Origin: DAOMFB01 sp963721385
GTDB taxonomy: Bacteria > Acidobacteriota > Thermoanaerobaculia > UBA5066
Length of the DNA stretch: 64,000 bases
Assembly (NCBI GenBank): GCA_963721385.1
Contig: CAVRJB010000019.1
Coordinates: forward strand, 372,001 to 436,000
Direction: 5' to 3'
The notes under the pieces are model-generated. The model ran no database searches. It was not told the DNA's origin and saw nothing but the letters and a program-made list of their open reading frames with translations. Shown in pieces: positions 51,701 to 60,449 of this stretch. Positions within the stretch are counted from its first letter, which is position 1. Every line of letters starts with the position of its first letter. The position numbers and the translations under genes are program-made.

Positions 51701-54575
51701 CGGCGTCGGGACGACGCCCTGGACGCGGAACGTCTCGCCGGTCGTCTCGGGGGCGTACACGGTCTCCCAGCTCACCGACGCGACGACCTGCGGTGGCAGC
51801 GTGTCGGGATCGGCGGATTTCATCGTCAAGCCCGTCCCGGTCTCCCAGATCACCGCCACGCCGTTGATCTGCGCGGGCTCGCCGGGGAACGTCGCGAGCG
51901 TCCCGGACGCGGGCGCCGGGGCGAACTACAGCTGGTCGATCGGAAACGGCTCGATCACCGGCGGAGGGGGATCCCGCTCCATCACCTTCACGGCGGGCGC
52001 CAGTGGAAACGTGACGCTGTACGTGACGGTGCAGGGCGGCAATGGCTGCTCGTCGACGTCGTCCCAGGTCGTTGCGACAACCCCCCTTCCGGCGGCGACG
52101 TTGACGGGTCCCGCGACGGGCTGCGCCGGCCAGCCGACGGTGCTGACCGTGGCGCTGACGGGCCGCGGACCGTGGACGGTGACCTGGTCGGACGGGACGC
52201 TTCAGAGCGGGATCTTCCCGGGGCCCGCGAGGCGGACGGTCGCGCCGCTCGTCGACACGACGTACGCCCTCTCGTCGGTCAGCGACATCACAGGGTGCTC
52301 GGGAACGGTCTCGGGGACCGTGGCGCTGACGGTGAAGCCCGTGCCGACGGCGGTCGTGCACGGGGGCGCGACGATCTGCCCCGACACGGCGGTGCCGATC
52401 TCGGCCGACGTGACCGCGGTGGGGGCGTGGACGCTCCGGTGGAGTGATGGCGTCGTCCAGACGGGAACGGGGCCGGGGACGGTGTCGCGGATCGTGACGC
52501 CGAACGTCACGAGCGCTTACGGGGTCGACAGCATCACCGACACCCAGTGCACGAACGGCGGCACGGGCGTCGCGCAGATCGTCGTCGGCCTCGGGCCCGA
52601 GGCGGTCGTCGTCACGGTGCCTGCCTCGGTCTGCGCGGGGACGCCGGGCATCGTGGCGTCGGTGCCGGACTCGGGTGTGGGCTCCACGTACGCGTGGACG
52701 CTCGACAACGGGACGATCACGTCGGGCCAGGGGACGCGGCAGATCACCTTCACGACGGCCACGCCGGGGACGGCGACGCTCGGGATCACCGTCGGCGCGG
52801 CGGGCGGTTGCTCGCGGAGCCGCCCCTGGACGATCGGCGTCGCTCCGTCGCCGCCGGCGCCTCCGATCACGGGGCCGGCCTCGGCGAGGACGGGCGACTC
52901 GGGCCTTTCGGCCGAGGTCCCGTACACGCCCGCGAGTACCTACGCCTGGAGCCTCGCGAACGGGACGATCACCTCCGGCCAGGGAACGAACCGGATCACG
53001 TTCGACGCGGGCCTGCCGGGCCCGATGACTCTCGCCGTCACCGAGCGGACAGGTTCCAGCTGCCCGTCGCCTCCCTCGACGCTCGTCGTTCCGGTCGAGG
53101 GTGTCGGCGCCATCCGGACGGTGCCGGTCGTCGTCAGCGCACCCGGCGCGGGCGGCGCCTACTTCACGACGGAGCTGACGCTCTCGAACCCGGGCGCGAC
53201 CCCGGCCTCCGTCGAGCTCGCCTACACGCCGTCGGACACGTCGGGAGGGTCGGGGAGCGTCGTCGTCCATGACTCGGTTCCGGCCGGCGAGCAGAAGGTG
53301 ATCCCGGACGTCCTCGAGTACTTCGGGGGCGCGGGGGCGTCGCGAGTTCTCCTCGACACGCTGACGGGGGCGGGCTCGCTCCGGGTCTCGTTCGGAAACC
53401 TCCCCCTGAAGGCGGTCTCCTTCGCTGGAGCGCGGACCACGAGCGCTTCGGGGGCGGGGCGCGCGGGGCTTGCGTATCCCGCTTCGGGCGCCGCCGAGAC
53501 GACGGCGCCGTCCGTCTGGCTCTTCGGACTCCGCGAGAACGCCGCCGACCGCTCGAACCTCGCCGCCGTCAACGCGGGCGGCTCGGCGCCGATCACTCTT
53601 CGGATCACGCTTTATGCCGGCGGGGCCGGCGACGGACGGAGAGCCGTCCTCGACCCGGTCACTCTCGCCCCGGGCCAGTGGACGCAGCTCAACTCGGTCC
53701 TGAACAGGGCCGGGTTCACGAACGGCTACGCGCTCGTCGAGCGGACGGCGGGGACGGACCCCTTCATCGCCTATGCGGTCGTCAACGACAACGCGACGAA
53801 CGACGGCTCTTACGTGGCAGCGATCCCCTCGGGGAGGACCCCGAACCCCCAGGCCTTGCCGGTCCTCGTCGAAACGCCGTCGTTCTCGAGCGAGCTCGTC
53901 CTGACGAACCCCGGCGCCCAGACGATCAGCGCGAGCCTGACCTACGTCGAGTCGCTCGCCCATCCGAACGGCTCCTCGGCGGGGAACATCGTCGAGACGC
54001 TCGGGCCGTACGAGCAGCGGGTCGTTCCCAACGCGGTCGACTACCTCCGCTCCCGGGGCGGGATCATCGGACCGAAGGGCGGGTCGTACGCGGGGACGCT
54101 CCTCGTCCGCTTCACGGCGGCGACGGTCCTCGCCGACGGTTTCGTCGGGGCGAGGACCTCGGCGCCGGCGCCCGGCGGAGGGCAGTACGGGCTCTTCTGC
54201 GCGGGGGTGCCGCCGCCGGAGGCGGCGTCGGCCGAAACGTGGGTCTTCGGCCTGCAGCAGAACGGCACGACGAGGTCCAACCTCGCGCTTTACAACGCCA
54301 GCAGCAACCAGGGGTCCGTGACGCTGCAGTTCGACGTCTTCGACGGGGAGACGGGGCAGAAGGCGGCGACGTCGGCGCCGGTGACGCTTTCGCCGGGGCA
54401 GTGGAAGCAGTTCAACTCCGTGCTGACGACCTGGAAGCTGTCGAGCGGCTACGTCCGTGTCACGCGGACGACGGGCAAGGCCGGTTGGGGGGCCTACGCC
54501 GTCCTGAACGACGGCTCCACGCCGGGGGCCGGCACGGGCGACGGCAGCTTCGTCGGGATGACGCCTGGACCGTAA
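48762..54575 (+). CDS. Very large secreted protein: SBBP beta-propeller repeats, IPT/TIG, Ig/PKD-like repeats, paired C-terminal modules
   Basis: This 1937-residue exported protein has a signal peptide at about 1-28. Residues 30-235 match the domain that usually precedes SBBP repeats (MSFEPNVGQFPAEVKFF, GIHLVYYGNESGLLEYDF). SBBP repeats (DFSTYLGGTGTDGVRDVAVDG type) fill about 235-680, an IPT/TIG domain about 684-766, and eight Ig/PKD-like repeats of two kinds about 770-1443. The C-terminus has two copies of a module (about 1453-1700 and 1700-1937) with TTELTLSNPGATPASV and WVFGLQQNGTTRSNLALYN. No sorting or anchoring signal is recognised. ATG 48762 has a GGGGAGAG ribosome site. A role in surface attachment or as a matrix component is inferred only. 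Confidence 0.88.
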   Translation: MKRERRNASIAAASLAAVFAACLSVQAADGAWDRPPMSFEPNVGQFPAEVKFFTRGPGYQLFLTPTEAVFSFVGAERKTRVVRMRIEGANPRTRIVGEDPLPGKVHYIVGNDPKKWRTDIPTFRRVRFENVYPGIHLVYYGNESGLLEYDFLLRPGADPSAPRVSFRGLGRVRESPAGDLVAHAPAGSFSLRKPVAWQESGGVRTETAVAYRAAGNSAFGFDVPFFDGSRPLVIDPTLDFSTYLGGTGTDGVRDVAVDGAGNAYAAGDTPGRGFPIAGGLGIGSDGIHYKVFVSKFTPNGSLLFSTFFGGSLDELSPRIAVDSQSSVYLCGQTFSSDIPLVNPYQSSRPGGGTSHVPFVAKINASGNAIVYSTFLSGSNPASDPRAIAVDSSGSATVAGTTDDPTFPRLNSLQAACGGGLFVTRFNPAGNTLAFSSCIAGGSPVPAAVAVESSGATWVVGSVFDPGSAAFPLQNPTQATYGGGALDAFVLKLGSAGNTLLFSTYLGGGTVDAATSVSLDSGDNAYVGGTAGTGFPASALYPALPGNAFVAKYTSVGSDVWAVIAPVFSDFFVRVAVDGSGRAHVVGTAPAGFPLVNPVLDTDFGNTPLGVLRLSPSGGAIEFSTRLAGTALPVASLSATGIAVDPGGAIVVGGTTTQQGFPVKNAVGGSLAGSSDGFVTRMDPEAGPTVTGTLPGSGPSLGGSSITVTGNGFQPGASVTLGGSVASTVGVTSNAITAVTGPHAAGTVAVRVDNPDGSAAELANGFTYLCGSTAPTATVSGSTTICSGDTASLAAALSGTGPWTLTWSDGVVQSGIVSSPATRSVNPAATTVYGVTTVVDQNCAGAGSGGATVSVVLRPSAAITAPAAACVGATGLPASVPDAGAGVTYAWTITNGTITSGAGTYAITFSAGATSPLQLAVTVSNGACSSASSASLPVTPAPTAVVTGGGTVCAGQPAAITVALTGAPPWTLRWSDGLLESGVGTTPWTRNVSPVVSGAYTVSQLTDATTCGGSVSGSADFIVKPVPVSQITATPLICAGSPGNVASVPDAGAGANYSWSIGNGSITGGGGSRSITFTAGASGNVTLYVTVQGGNGCSSTSSQVVATTPLPAATLTGPATGCAGQPTVLTVALTGRGPWTVTWSDGTLQSGIFPGPARRTVAPLVDTTYALSSVSDITGCSGTVSGTVALTVKPVPTAVVHGGATICPDTAVPISADVTAVGAWTLRWSDGVVQTGTGPGTVSRIVTPNVTSAYGVDSITDTQCTNGGTGVAQIVVGLGPEAVVVTVPASVCAGTPGIVASVPDSGVGSTYAWTLDNGTITSGQGTRQITFTTATPGTATLGITVGAAGGCSRSRPWTIGVAPSPPAPPITGPASARTGDSGLSAEVPYTPASTYAWSLANGTITSGQGTNRITFDAGLPGPMTLAVTERTGSSCPSPPSTLVVPVEGVGAIRTVPVVVSAPGAGGAYFTTELTLSNPGATPASVELAYTPSDTSGGSGSVVVHDSVPAGEQKVIPDVLEYFGGAGASRVLLDTLTGAGSLRVSFGNLPLKAVSFAGARTTSASGAGRAGLAYPASGAAETTAPSVWLFGLRENAADRSNLAAVNAGGSAPITLRITLYAGGAGDGRRAVLDPVTLAPGQWTQLNSVLNRAGFTNGYALVERTAGTDPFIAYAVVNDNATNDGSYVAAIPSGRTPNPQALPVLVETPSFSSELVLTNPGAQTISASLTYVESLAHPNGSSAGNIVETLGPYEQRVVPNAVDYLRSRGGIIGPKGGSYAGTLLVRFTAATVLADGFVGARTSAPAPGGGQYGLFCAGVPPPEAASAETWVFGLQQNGTTRSNLALYNASSNQGSVTLQFDVFDGETGQKAATSAPVTLSPGQWKQFNSVLTTWKLSSGYVRVTRTTGKAGWGAYAVLNDGSTPGAGTGDGSFVGMTPGP

Positions 54576-54630
54576 GGGGAGCCGGCGGCTCATTCTCGCG
54601 GCGCTCGCCGCGTACGCGGCCGTCGGCTCC

Positions 54631-55815
54631 TTGTTCTGGATCCGGCGGACGGAGGACCTCGGCGGGTATCTCTGGGCCGGCGAGGCGCTGCTCAAGGGCC
54701 TCCCCCTTTACGAGGACTTCGCGCCGGGCGTCCGGAACACCTGGGCTCCGTTCTTCGCGCTCTTCGCGGTGCCGCTCGCGCTCCTCGACCGGGTCTCGCC
54801 GCTCCTCTCGCGGGGGGTCTGGATCGCGGTCAACCTCGCGTCGCTGCTCGTCGTCCTCGCGCTGGTCGCCCGTCGTCTCACCGGGAAGAGCCTGCGGCTT
54901 CGCGCCGAGGTTGCCGAGGGGGAGGTCTCCCTCGCCTCGGCCAGCCTCCTCGTCCCGCTCTTTCTGACCGACCGCTTCGTCTCCACGAACTTCGACCACC
55001 TCCAGATCAACCTCGTTCTTTTCGCTCTCGTCCTCGGCGGTCTCGAGCTGGGAGCGAGGAGGCGCGACGCCGCAGGCGGCGTCCTGATCGGCCTCGCCTC
55101 GGCGATCAAGGTGATGCCGCTCGTCTTCGTGCCGTATCTCGTCTTCCGGAGGAAGTGGAAACTGGCGGCGACGGCCGTCGTCTCGTTTGCGGCGTTCTCG
55201 CTCAGCCCCGCGCTGATCCTCGGGCCGGCGCGCTTCTCGGCCGAGATCGCAGCGTGGCGCGCGGAGATCGCGAAAGGGTGGGGCGTCGGGAAGATGAACC
55301 AGTCGGTCTTCGCCCTCTTCGACCGGCTGCTCGGGCACGGCTTCCTGCCGTTCGCCGCGCCGGGCGATACGTTCGCGCCGGAGTCGGGGCGGCTCCTTCC
55401 CGTCGTGGCCACGGCGGCGCTCGCGCTCCTCGTCGCGGCGCTCGCCCTCGTCCTCTTCCGCAGGACGGCGGACGGCTCGTTCGCCGAATTCTGCGAATGG
55501 AGCGCCGTCTTCGCGGTCTCGGCGCTCTTCTCTCCCGTCGCCTGGAAGGCCTACTTCTGCGTTCTCCTGCTCCCGAACGCGCTCCTCTTCGCAGCCTGGG
55601 GTGACACGGGACGGTTCGCCCGCTCGCGGCGGATCGCCGGCGCGCTCCTCCTCGCCGCTGCACTTTGCGCGTGGATCCCCTCACCGGGTCTCGTCGGCGG
55701 AAAGCTCGCCGGGCGGCTCGAGATGACGTCGCTCCCCGCCCTGTCGGCGCTGATCCTGCTCTTCGGCTCGCTTTGGCTCCGGCGGGAAGAGGGGCGTCAG
55801 CGGCCCTCGGCGTAG
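54631..55815 (+). CDS. GT87/DUF2029-type membrane glycosyltransferase
   Basis: The protein has about nine hydrophobic segments. Early acidic motifs (ARRTEDLGGYLWAGEALLKGLPLYEDFAPGV region) and GLASAIKVMPLVFVPYLVFRRKW are typical of polyprenol-phosphate-sugar-dependent mannosyltransferase-like GT87 proteins. It probably transfers a sugar to a lipid or glycan outside the membrane. TTG 54631 is the first standard start, but a hydrophobic helix (LILAALAAYAAVGSLF) begins upstream in the same frame, open from 54562. The real start may be CTG 54565, or an indel may hide an ATG at 54558. The 3' end overlaps the malic enzyme gene by 19 bases. Confidence 0.78.
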   Translation: MFWIRRTEDLGGYLWAGEALLKGLPLYEDFAPGVRNTWAPFFALFAVPLALLDRVSPLLSRGVWIAVNLASLLVVLALVARRLTGKSLRLRAEVAEGEVSLASASLLVPLFLTDRFVSTNFDHLQINLVLFALVLGGLELGARRRDAAGGVLIGLASAIKVMPLVFVPYLVFRRKWKLAATAVVSFAAFSLSPALILGPARFSAEIAAWRAEIAKGWGVGKMNQSVFALFDRLLGHGFLPFAAPGDTFAPESGRLLPVVATAALALLVAALALVLFRRTADGSFAEFCEWSAVFAVSALFSPVAWKAYFCVLLLPNALLFAAWGDTGRFARSRRIAGALLLAAALCAWIPSPGLVGGKLAGRLEMTSLPALSALILLFGSLWLRREEGRQRPSA

Positions 55816-57482
55816 GCCGGAGTCCACTGGCTCGAGACGACCCGGGCCCGCAGCTCCTCGGGCGAGGTGGCGGCGGCGTGTCCTTCGCGCTGGGCCGCGG
55901 CGCCGACCGCGCAGGCGATCTCGACAGCGACCGTGCGGAGGTCCGTCAGGCCCGGCAGGAGCGAGGCCGCCGGGTCCGTCAGGGCCGGCGAGTGCTTCGA
56001 CAGTTCGCGGGCCGCGGCGATCAGCATCCCGTCCGTCACGCGGTCGGCCTTCGAGGCCATGACGCCGAGGCCGACCGCGGGAAAGATGTAGACGTTGTTG
56101 CACTGGGAGACGATCCAGGCCCGCCCGCCGAGGACCGCCGGCGGGTAGGGAGAGCCCGTCGCCACGAGCGCCTGACCATTCGTCCAGCGGAGCAGGTCGT
56201 CGGGCTTCGCCTCGGAGCGGACGGTCGGGTTCGAGAGCGGAAAAATGGCCGGGCGCGGGGTCTTTCGGGCCATGGCGCGGACGATCGGCTCGGTGAAGGC
56301 GCCTCCGGCGGTCGAAAGGCCGATGAGGATCGTCGCGGAGACGCTGGAGATGACGTCGGCGAGTCCGATCTCGCCCTTGAAGGTGCGGGGCCAGCGCGAG
56401 ACCTCGGCGGTGGCCCGTGCGTAGACGCGCTGCTCGGGGTTCAGGTCGGTCCGGCCCTTGTGAAGGAGGCCGTTCACGTCGACGACGTAGAAATGGCGCC
56501 GGGCCTCTTCGTCGGTGAGCCCTTCGGCCACCATCGCGGCCCGCAGATAGTCCGCGACGCCGATCGAGGCCGAGCCCGCGCCGAGAAAGACGATCGTCTG
56601 CTCCTTCAGGCTCTTTCCGACGACGCGGGCCGCGGCGAGGAGCGCGCCGAGCACGACGGCCGCCGTTCCCTGGATGTCGTCGTTGAAGGTCAGGAGGTCG
56701 TCGCGGTAGCGGGTCAGGAGAGGCCGCGCGTTCGGCGTGGCGAAGTCCTCCCACTGGAGAAGCGTGCCTGGCATCTCCTGCTTGACCGCCTCGACGAACC
56801 GGTCGACGAACTTCAGGTACTCGGGCCCCTTGACGCGCTCGTGCCGCCAGCCGAGGTACTGCGGGTCCTTCAGCCTCTCCTCGTTATTCGTCCCGACGTC
56901 GAGGACGATCGGAAGCGTTCGCGAGGGAGGGATGCCGCCGATGAGCGTGTAGAGCGACAGCTTCCCGATCGGGATCCCGAGGCCGCCGACCCCCTGGTCC
57001 CCGATGCCGAGGATCCGCTCGCCGTCCGTCACGACGATGACGTCGACCTCCGGGTTCGGCCGGTTGCGGAGGAGCTCGGGAATGGCGCTCCGGCGCGGGA
57101 ACGCGACGAAGAGGCCGCGGGGTCGCCGGTAGATCTGGCTGAACTGCTGGCACGCCTCGGCGACGACGGGGGTGTAGACGACGGGGAGCATCTCCTCGAT
57201 GTGCGCGAGGAGGAGGCGGTAGAAAAGGATCTCGTTGTTGTCCTGCAGCTCGCGCAGGTGGATGTGCCGCCCGATGTCCGTCCGCTTGACGAGGTAGGCC
57301 TCGTAGGCCCGGGCCACCTGCTCGTCGAGCGTCTCGACCTGCGGCGGCAGGAGGCCGTGAAGCCCCAGCTGCGTCCGCTCCTCCTCGGTGAAGGCCGTTC
57401 CCTTGTTCCAGGCGGGGGACTGAAGGAGCTTCATCCCGCGCAGCTCCTTCGGCCTCCCGCCTCCCCGTGCTGTCTTCGTCAT
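55797..57482 (-). CDS. maeA: NAD-type malic enzyme (oxaloacetate-decarboxylating malate dehydrogenase)
   Basis: The enzyme oxidatively decarboxylates malate to pyruvate. The 561-residue protein is of the large SfcA/MaeA type: VVYTPVVAEACQ, TDGERILGIGDQGVGG, the catalytic-region KLSLYTLIGGI, FNDDIQGTAAVVLG, the nucleotide fold FLGAGSASIGVA and FPLSNPTVRSEA. This form generally prefers NAD, although cofactor choice cannot be proved by eye. ATG 57482 overlaps the rsmH stop by ATGA, making it third in an operon with a phosphatase and rsmH. Confidence 0.94.
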   Translation of the reverse strand: MTKTARGGGRPKELRGMKLLQSPAWNKGTAFTEEERTQLGLHGLLPPQVETLDEQVARAYEAYLVKRTDIGRHIHLRELQDNNEILFYRLLLAHIEEMLPVVYTPVVAEACQQFSQIYRRPRGLFVAFPRRSAIPELLRNRPNPEVDVIVVTDGERILGIGDQGVGGLGIPIGKLSLYTLIGGIPPSRTLPIVLDVGTNNEERLKDPQYLGWRHERVKGPEYLKFVDRFVEAVKQEMPGTLLQWEDFATPNARPLLTRYRDDLLTFNDDIQGTAAVVLGALLAAARVVGKSLKEQTIVFLGAGSASIGVADYLRAAMVAEGLTDEEARRHFYVVDVNGLLHKGRTDLNPEQRVYARATAEVSRWPRTFKGEIGLADVISSVSATILIGLSTAGGAFTEPIVRAMARKTPRPAIFPLSNPTVRSEAKPDDLLRWTNGQALVATGSPYPPAVLGGRAWIVSQCNNVYIFPAVGLGVMASKADRVTDGMLIAAARELSKHSPALTDPAASLLPGLTDLRTVAVEIACAVGAAAQREGHAAATSPEELRARVVSSQWTPAYAEGR

Positions 57483-58597
57483 GGCGCAGCTACCTTACCG
57501 CGGGGCGGGCCTTCGTGGGAACGGACCGCCCAGCGCAGCTTCGCGGAAGCCGAGCGGGGATTCGCCCGGAGCTCGTCGGCCGACGCGCGGATCACCCCCG
57601 GCGCCGCGGCCGAAAAGACGCCGGCCTTCACGCCTGCGGCGAATGCCTTCTTGACGCGCCGATCCTCGCCGGAGTGGAAGGCCAGGATCGCGACGCGGCC
57701 GCCGGGGGCGAGGACGGAGGGGAGGTTCCGGAGAAAGACGTCGAGAGCGGTCAGCTCCTCGTTGACGAGAATCCGGAGCGCCTGAAAGGTGCGCTGGAGG
57801 GACGGGGTCAGTTGCTCCCGCTTATCGCGTTCCCTTCGTCCTTCGTAGGCCAGCTCCACGGCGCGAGTGATGTCCGACGTTCTGAGAGAGTGGATCGAAC
57901 CGGCGGTGCGGCGCGCGTCGATCGTCCGGACGAGCGCCTCCGCGATCCGTCTCGCCTCCGGCTCGTCTCCGTACTTTTTCAGGAGACCCTCGATCTCTCC
58001 GGCTTTCAGTCGCGAAAGCAGAACGCCCGCCGGCTGGCCGCGCTCCGGGTTCATCCGGAGGTCGAGCGGCGCGTCGTGCTTCCACGAAAAGCCGCGCGCC
58101 GGGTCGTCGAGCTGCATCGAGGAGACGCCGAGGTCGGCGAGGACGAGGTCCGCGGCGGCGATCCCGAGGCCGGCGAGCGCCTTCGGGAGGCCGGCGAAAT
58201 TGGAGCGGACGGCGATGAAGACGTCCGGGCCGAGCCCGAGGCCGCGCAGGCGCGCTTCGGTCTTCGGGAGCTCGACCGGATCGACGTCCAGGCCGATGAG
58301 CCGCCCGCCGGGGAGGAGCCTCGAAAGGAGCGCCTCGGCGTGGCCGCCCCAGCCGAGCGTGGCATCGACGGCGATCTCTCCGGCCTTCGGCGCGAGGGCG
58401 TCGAGCACCTCGCGGACCAGGACCGGGACGTGGCTCCCGGCCGGCGTCTTCCCGGCCGCGAGGATCTTCTCGCGCTCGTCGGGATATTGCGCGGGGTTGC
58501 GCTCCTTGTATTTCTCCTCGAAGCGGCGCGGGTGGGTACCGCGATAACGCGGACGGCGGGGCGGCCGCGGTCCGCCGGCGTCCGCGGCCCCGGTCAT
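57479..58597 (-). CDS. rsmH: 16S rRNA (cytosine1402-N4)-methyltransferase RsmH, N-terminally extended
   Basis: RsmH methylates C1402 in the ribosomal P site. HVPVLVREVLDAL, DATLGWGGHAEALL (SAM site), LADLGVSSMQLDD, GFSWKHDAPLDLRMNPERG and the C-terminal ILAFHSGEDRRVKKAF are diagnostic. About 55 extra residues precede the domain (RRPRYRGTHPRRFEEKYKERNP), basic and possibly RNA-binding. It is outside any mraZ/mraY division cluster, unlike the usual location. ATG 58597 overlaps the phosphatase stop and its own stop overlaps the malic enzyme start, both by ATGA. Confidence 0.92.
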   Translation of the reverse strand: MTGAADAGGPRPPRRPRYRGTHPRRFEEKYKERNPAQYPDEREKILAAGKTPAGSHVPVLVREVLDALAPKAGEIAVDATLGWGGHAEALLSRLLPGGRLIGLDVDPVELPKTEARLRGLGLGPDVFIAVRSNFAGLPKALAGLGIAAADLVLADLGVSSMQLDDPARGFSWKHDAPLDLRMNPERGQPAGVLLSRLKAGEIEGLLKKYGDEPEARRIAEALVRTIDARRTAGSIHSLRTSDITRAVELAYEGRRERDKREQLTPSLQRTFQALRILVNEELTALDVFLRNLPSVLAPGGRVAILAFHSGEDRRVKKAFAAGVKAGVFSAAAPGVIRASADELRANPRSASAKLRWAVRSHEGPPRGKVAAP

Positions 58598-60378
58598 CGT
58601 CCGAGCGGGATCGCTCTTCCGGTGGCGTCCGGGAGCGGAACGCCGAGCCAGGCGCCGACCGTCGGAGCGAGGTCATACGGTGTCGCAGGGGCGCTCGACG
58701 TCCCCGCTTTCGCGGGTCCACCCCAGAAGATGAGCGGCACGTGCGCGTCGGGCTCGTAGGGAGAGCCGTGCATGGAGCCCCGGCCCGGGTCGGCGTACTG
58801 GATGACGCCCGGCCTCGGGATCAGGAAGGCGTCGCCCGAGCGCTTCGCGTCGAAGTCGTTCAGGACGAACTCCAGCATCGGATCGTCCTTGGGCCAGGAG
58901 GCCTTCTGCGAGACGAGAAGGACGCCCTTCACCTCGGCGTCGTAGCCGAGCGCCACGACTTTCTGGAGGACGCGGTCGACGTCGGCCGCCGTGACCGGGC
59001 GGCCTGCCGGGCCGCAGGCCCCCGCGACGCTCTTCATCGGAAAGGCGCCGTGGCGGTAGAAGAGATTCCAGCCCTCGATGTCGAGGATCGGGCGCGCGGT
59101 CCGGTCGAGGCAGAGCTCGTCGGAGAGCATCCGGTTCAGCCGGTCGCCGACGTTGTCGGTGTACGTGCGGCTGCCGACGACGCGCCCGGTCGCCGCGTTC
59201 CGGTCGAGGATCCGGGCGACTTCAGGGATCGCCGTGAAGCCGTGGTCGGCGGAGAACGCGACGAGGACGGTCCCCTTCGGGAACTCCCGGTCGAGCGCGT
59301 CGAGAACCCGCCCGATCTGGACGTCGAGCCGGCGAAGGGCGTCGAGCTCCTCGTCCGACTCGCTCCCGTAGTCGTGCGAGACGGGGTCGTGTCCCGAGAA
59401 GCTGATCGCGAGGAGGTCCGGCGTGCCGCGGTGACCAAGCTCGAGCTTCTCGTCCGCGAGGAGGTCGAGGACGAGGTCGGCCGTCAGCTCGTCGACGAAC
59501 GGGCTCCGGTAGATTCCGGCGAAGTAGCCCGACGGGTCGAATCGCGACCACGAGACGTACTTCGAAAGGTCCTTGTCCCATCCCAGGCCGTTCGCGGGGA
59601 CCTGGAAGCGCTGGATGATCGACGGAGGGACCGGGGTCGGGAGAGGCTTGTCCGACGAGGGGGGCGGAGCGCTCCACTTCCTCCAGAAGAGGCCGTACCG
59701 CGCCGGCAGCATGCCGCCGGCCTTCTGCCGATTGAACCGGGCGACGACGGCTGCGGCCGCGGCCCCGGGCCCGCTCTGCGCGTTGTAGGCGGCCGACGTC
59801 ATGAAGCCGCCCGTCGCCTTGTCGTACCAGTGGACGGCGTGCGCCGGGTTTCCCCCGGCGAGGAAGATCGCGGCCCGGTCTTTCCCCGAGACCGAGACCA
59901 CCCGCGCTTCCTTCCTCGCCTCGACGAGGCGGTCGCCGAGCGTCGGGACACGGAGGTTCAGGGGTCCGGCGATCGTCGCGGACGAGCCCGGAGCGGACTG
60001 GTCGGTGCAGTAGACCGCGGTCTGGCCCTTTCCAGGCAGGGCCTCGTACCAGGCGTTGGTGACGATGCCGTGGACGCGTGGCGGAGCGCCCGTCCCGAGG
60101 GAGGCATGGCCGGGTCCCGTCTCGGTATTGATGTGGCGGTAGTTCGCGTTCGTCTCGACGTGCCCCTCGTCGAGGAGCCGCTTCAGCCCCCCCACGTACC
60201 AGGGCCGGTACGACAGGAGGCGGGACATCGAAAGGCCGTCGACCGCGATGACCACCGCCAGCCTGGGCGCCGGAAGGGCAGGCGCCGCCGCGGGCTTCTG
60301 CGAGGCAAGCGCGAGCGTCCCGCCGGAAGCGAGAACGAGGGCGGCGGCAAGTCGCATCGGGCGGAGTCGGAACGTCAT
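58594..60378 (-). CDS. Exported alkaline phosphatase/phosphodiesterase superfamily protein
   Basis: The 594-residue protein has a signal peptide (LRPMRLAAALVLASGGTLAL) and the alkaline phosphatase/nucleotide pyrophosphatase fold. Metal and nucleophile motifs include VIAVDGLSMSRL, NTETGPGHASLGTG with the likely Thr nucleophile, SFSGHDPVSHDYG, FSADHGFTAIPE and GSMHGSPYEPDAHVPLIFWG. It probably hydrolyses phosphate mono- or diesters outside the cytoplasm. The start is ATG 60378 because of the strong AAGGAGG ribosome site just upstream; a longer start at 60411 is possible. It heads the operon with rsmH and malic enzyme. Confidence 0.9.
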   Translation of the reverse strand: MTFRLRPMRLAAALVLASGGTLALASQKPAAAPALPAPRLAVVIAVDGLSMSRLLSYRPWYVGGLKRLLDEGHVETNANYRHINTETGPGHASLGTGAPPRVHGIVTNAWYEALPGKGQTAVYCTDQSAPGSSATIAGPLNLRVPTLGDRLVEARKEARVVSVSGKDRAAIFLAGGNPAHAVHWYDKATGGFMTSAAYNAQSGPGAAAAAVVARFNRQKAGGMLPARYGLFWRKWSAPPPSSDKPLPTPVPPSIIQRFQVPANGLGWDKDLSKYVSWSRFDPSGYFAGIYRSPFVDELTADLVLDLLADEKLELGHRGTPDLLAISFSGHDPVSHDYGSESDEELDALRRLDVQIGRVLDALDREFPKGTVLVAFSADHGFTAIPEVARILDRNAATGRVVGSRTYTDNVGDRLNRMLSDELCLDRTARPILDIEGWNLFYRHGAFPMKSVAGACGPAGRPVTAADVDRVLQKVVALGYDAEVKGVLLVSQKASWPKDDPMLEFVLNDFDAKRSGDAFLIPRPGVIQYADPGRGSMHGSPYEPDAHVPLIFWGGPAKAGTSSAPATPYDLAPTVGAWLGVPLPDATGRAIPLGR

Positions 60379-60449
60379 CGGGCCTCCTTGGGGGAGGGAG
60401 GATGTTCGCACGACGATTCGGGGGTTGCCGGATGCGGGGAGGAGAACGC

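Noticed and set aside
50766..54695. 1309-codon open frame on the minus strand opposite the giant secreted protein
   Set aside because: The product is Arg/Asp-rich low complexity with no domain, while the plus-strand frame has a signal peptide and clear repeats. It is a shadow of GC-rich coding sequence.
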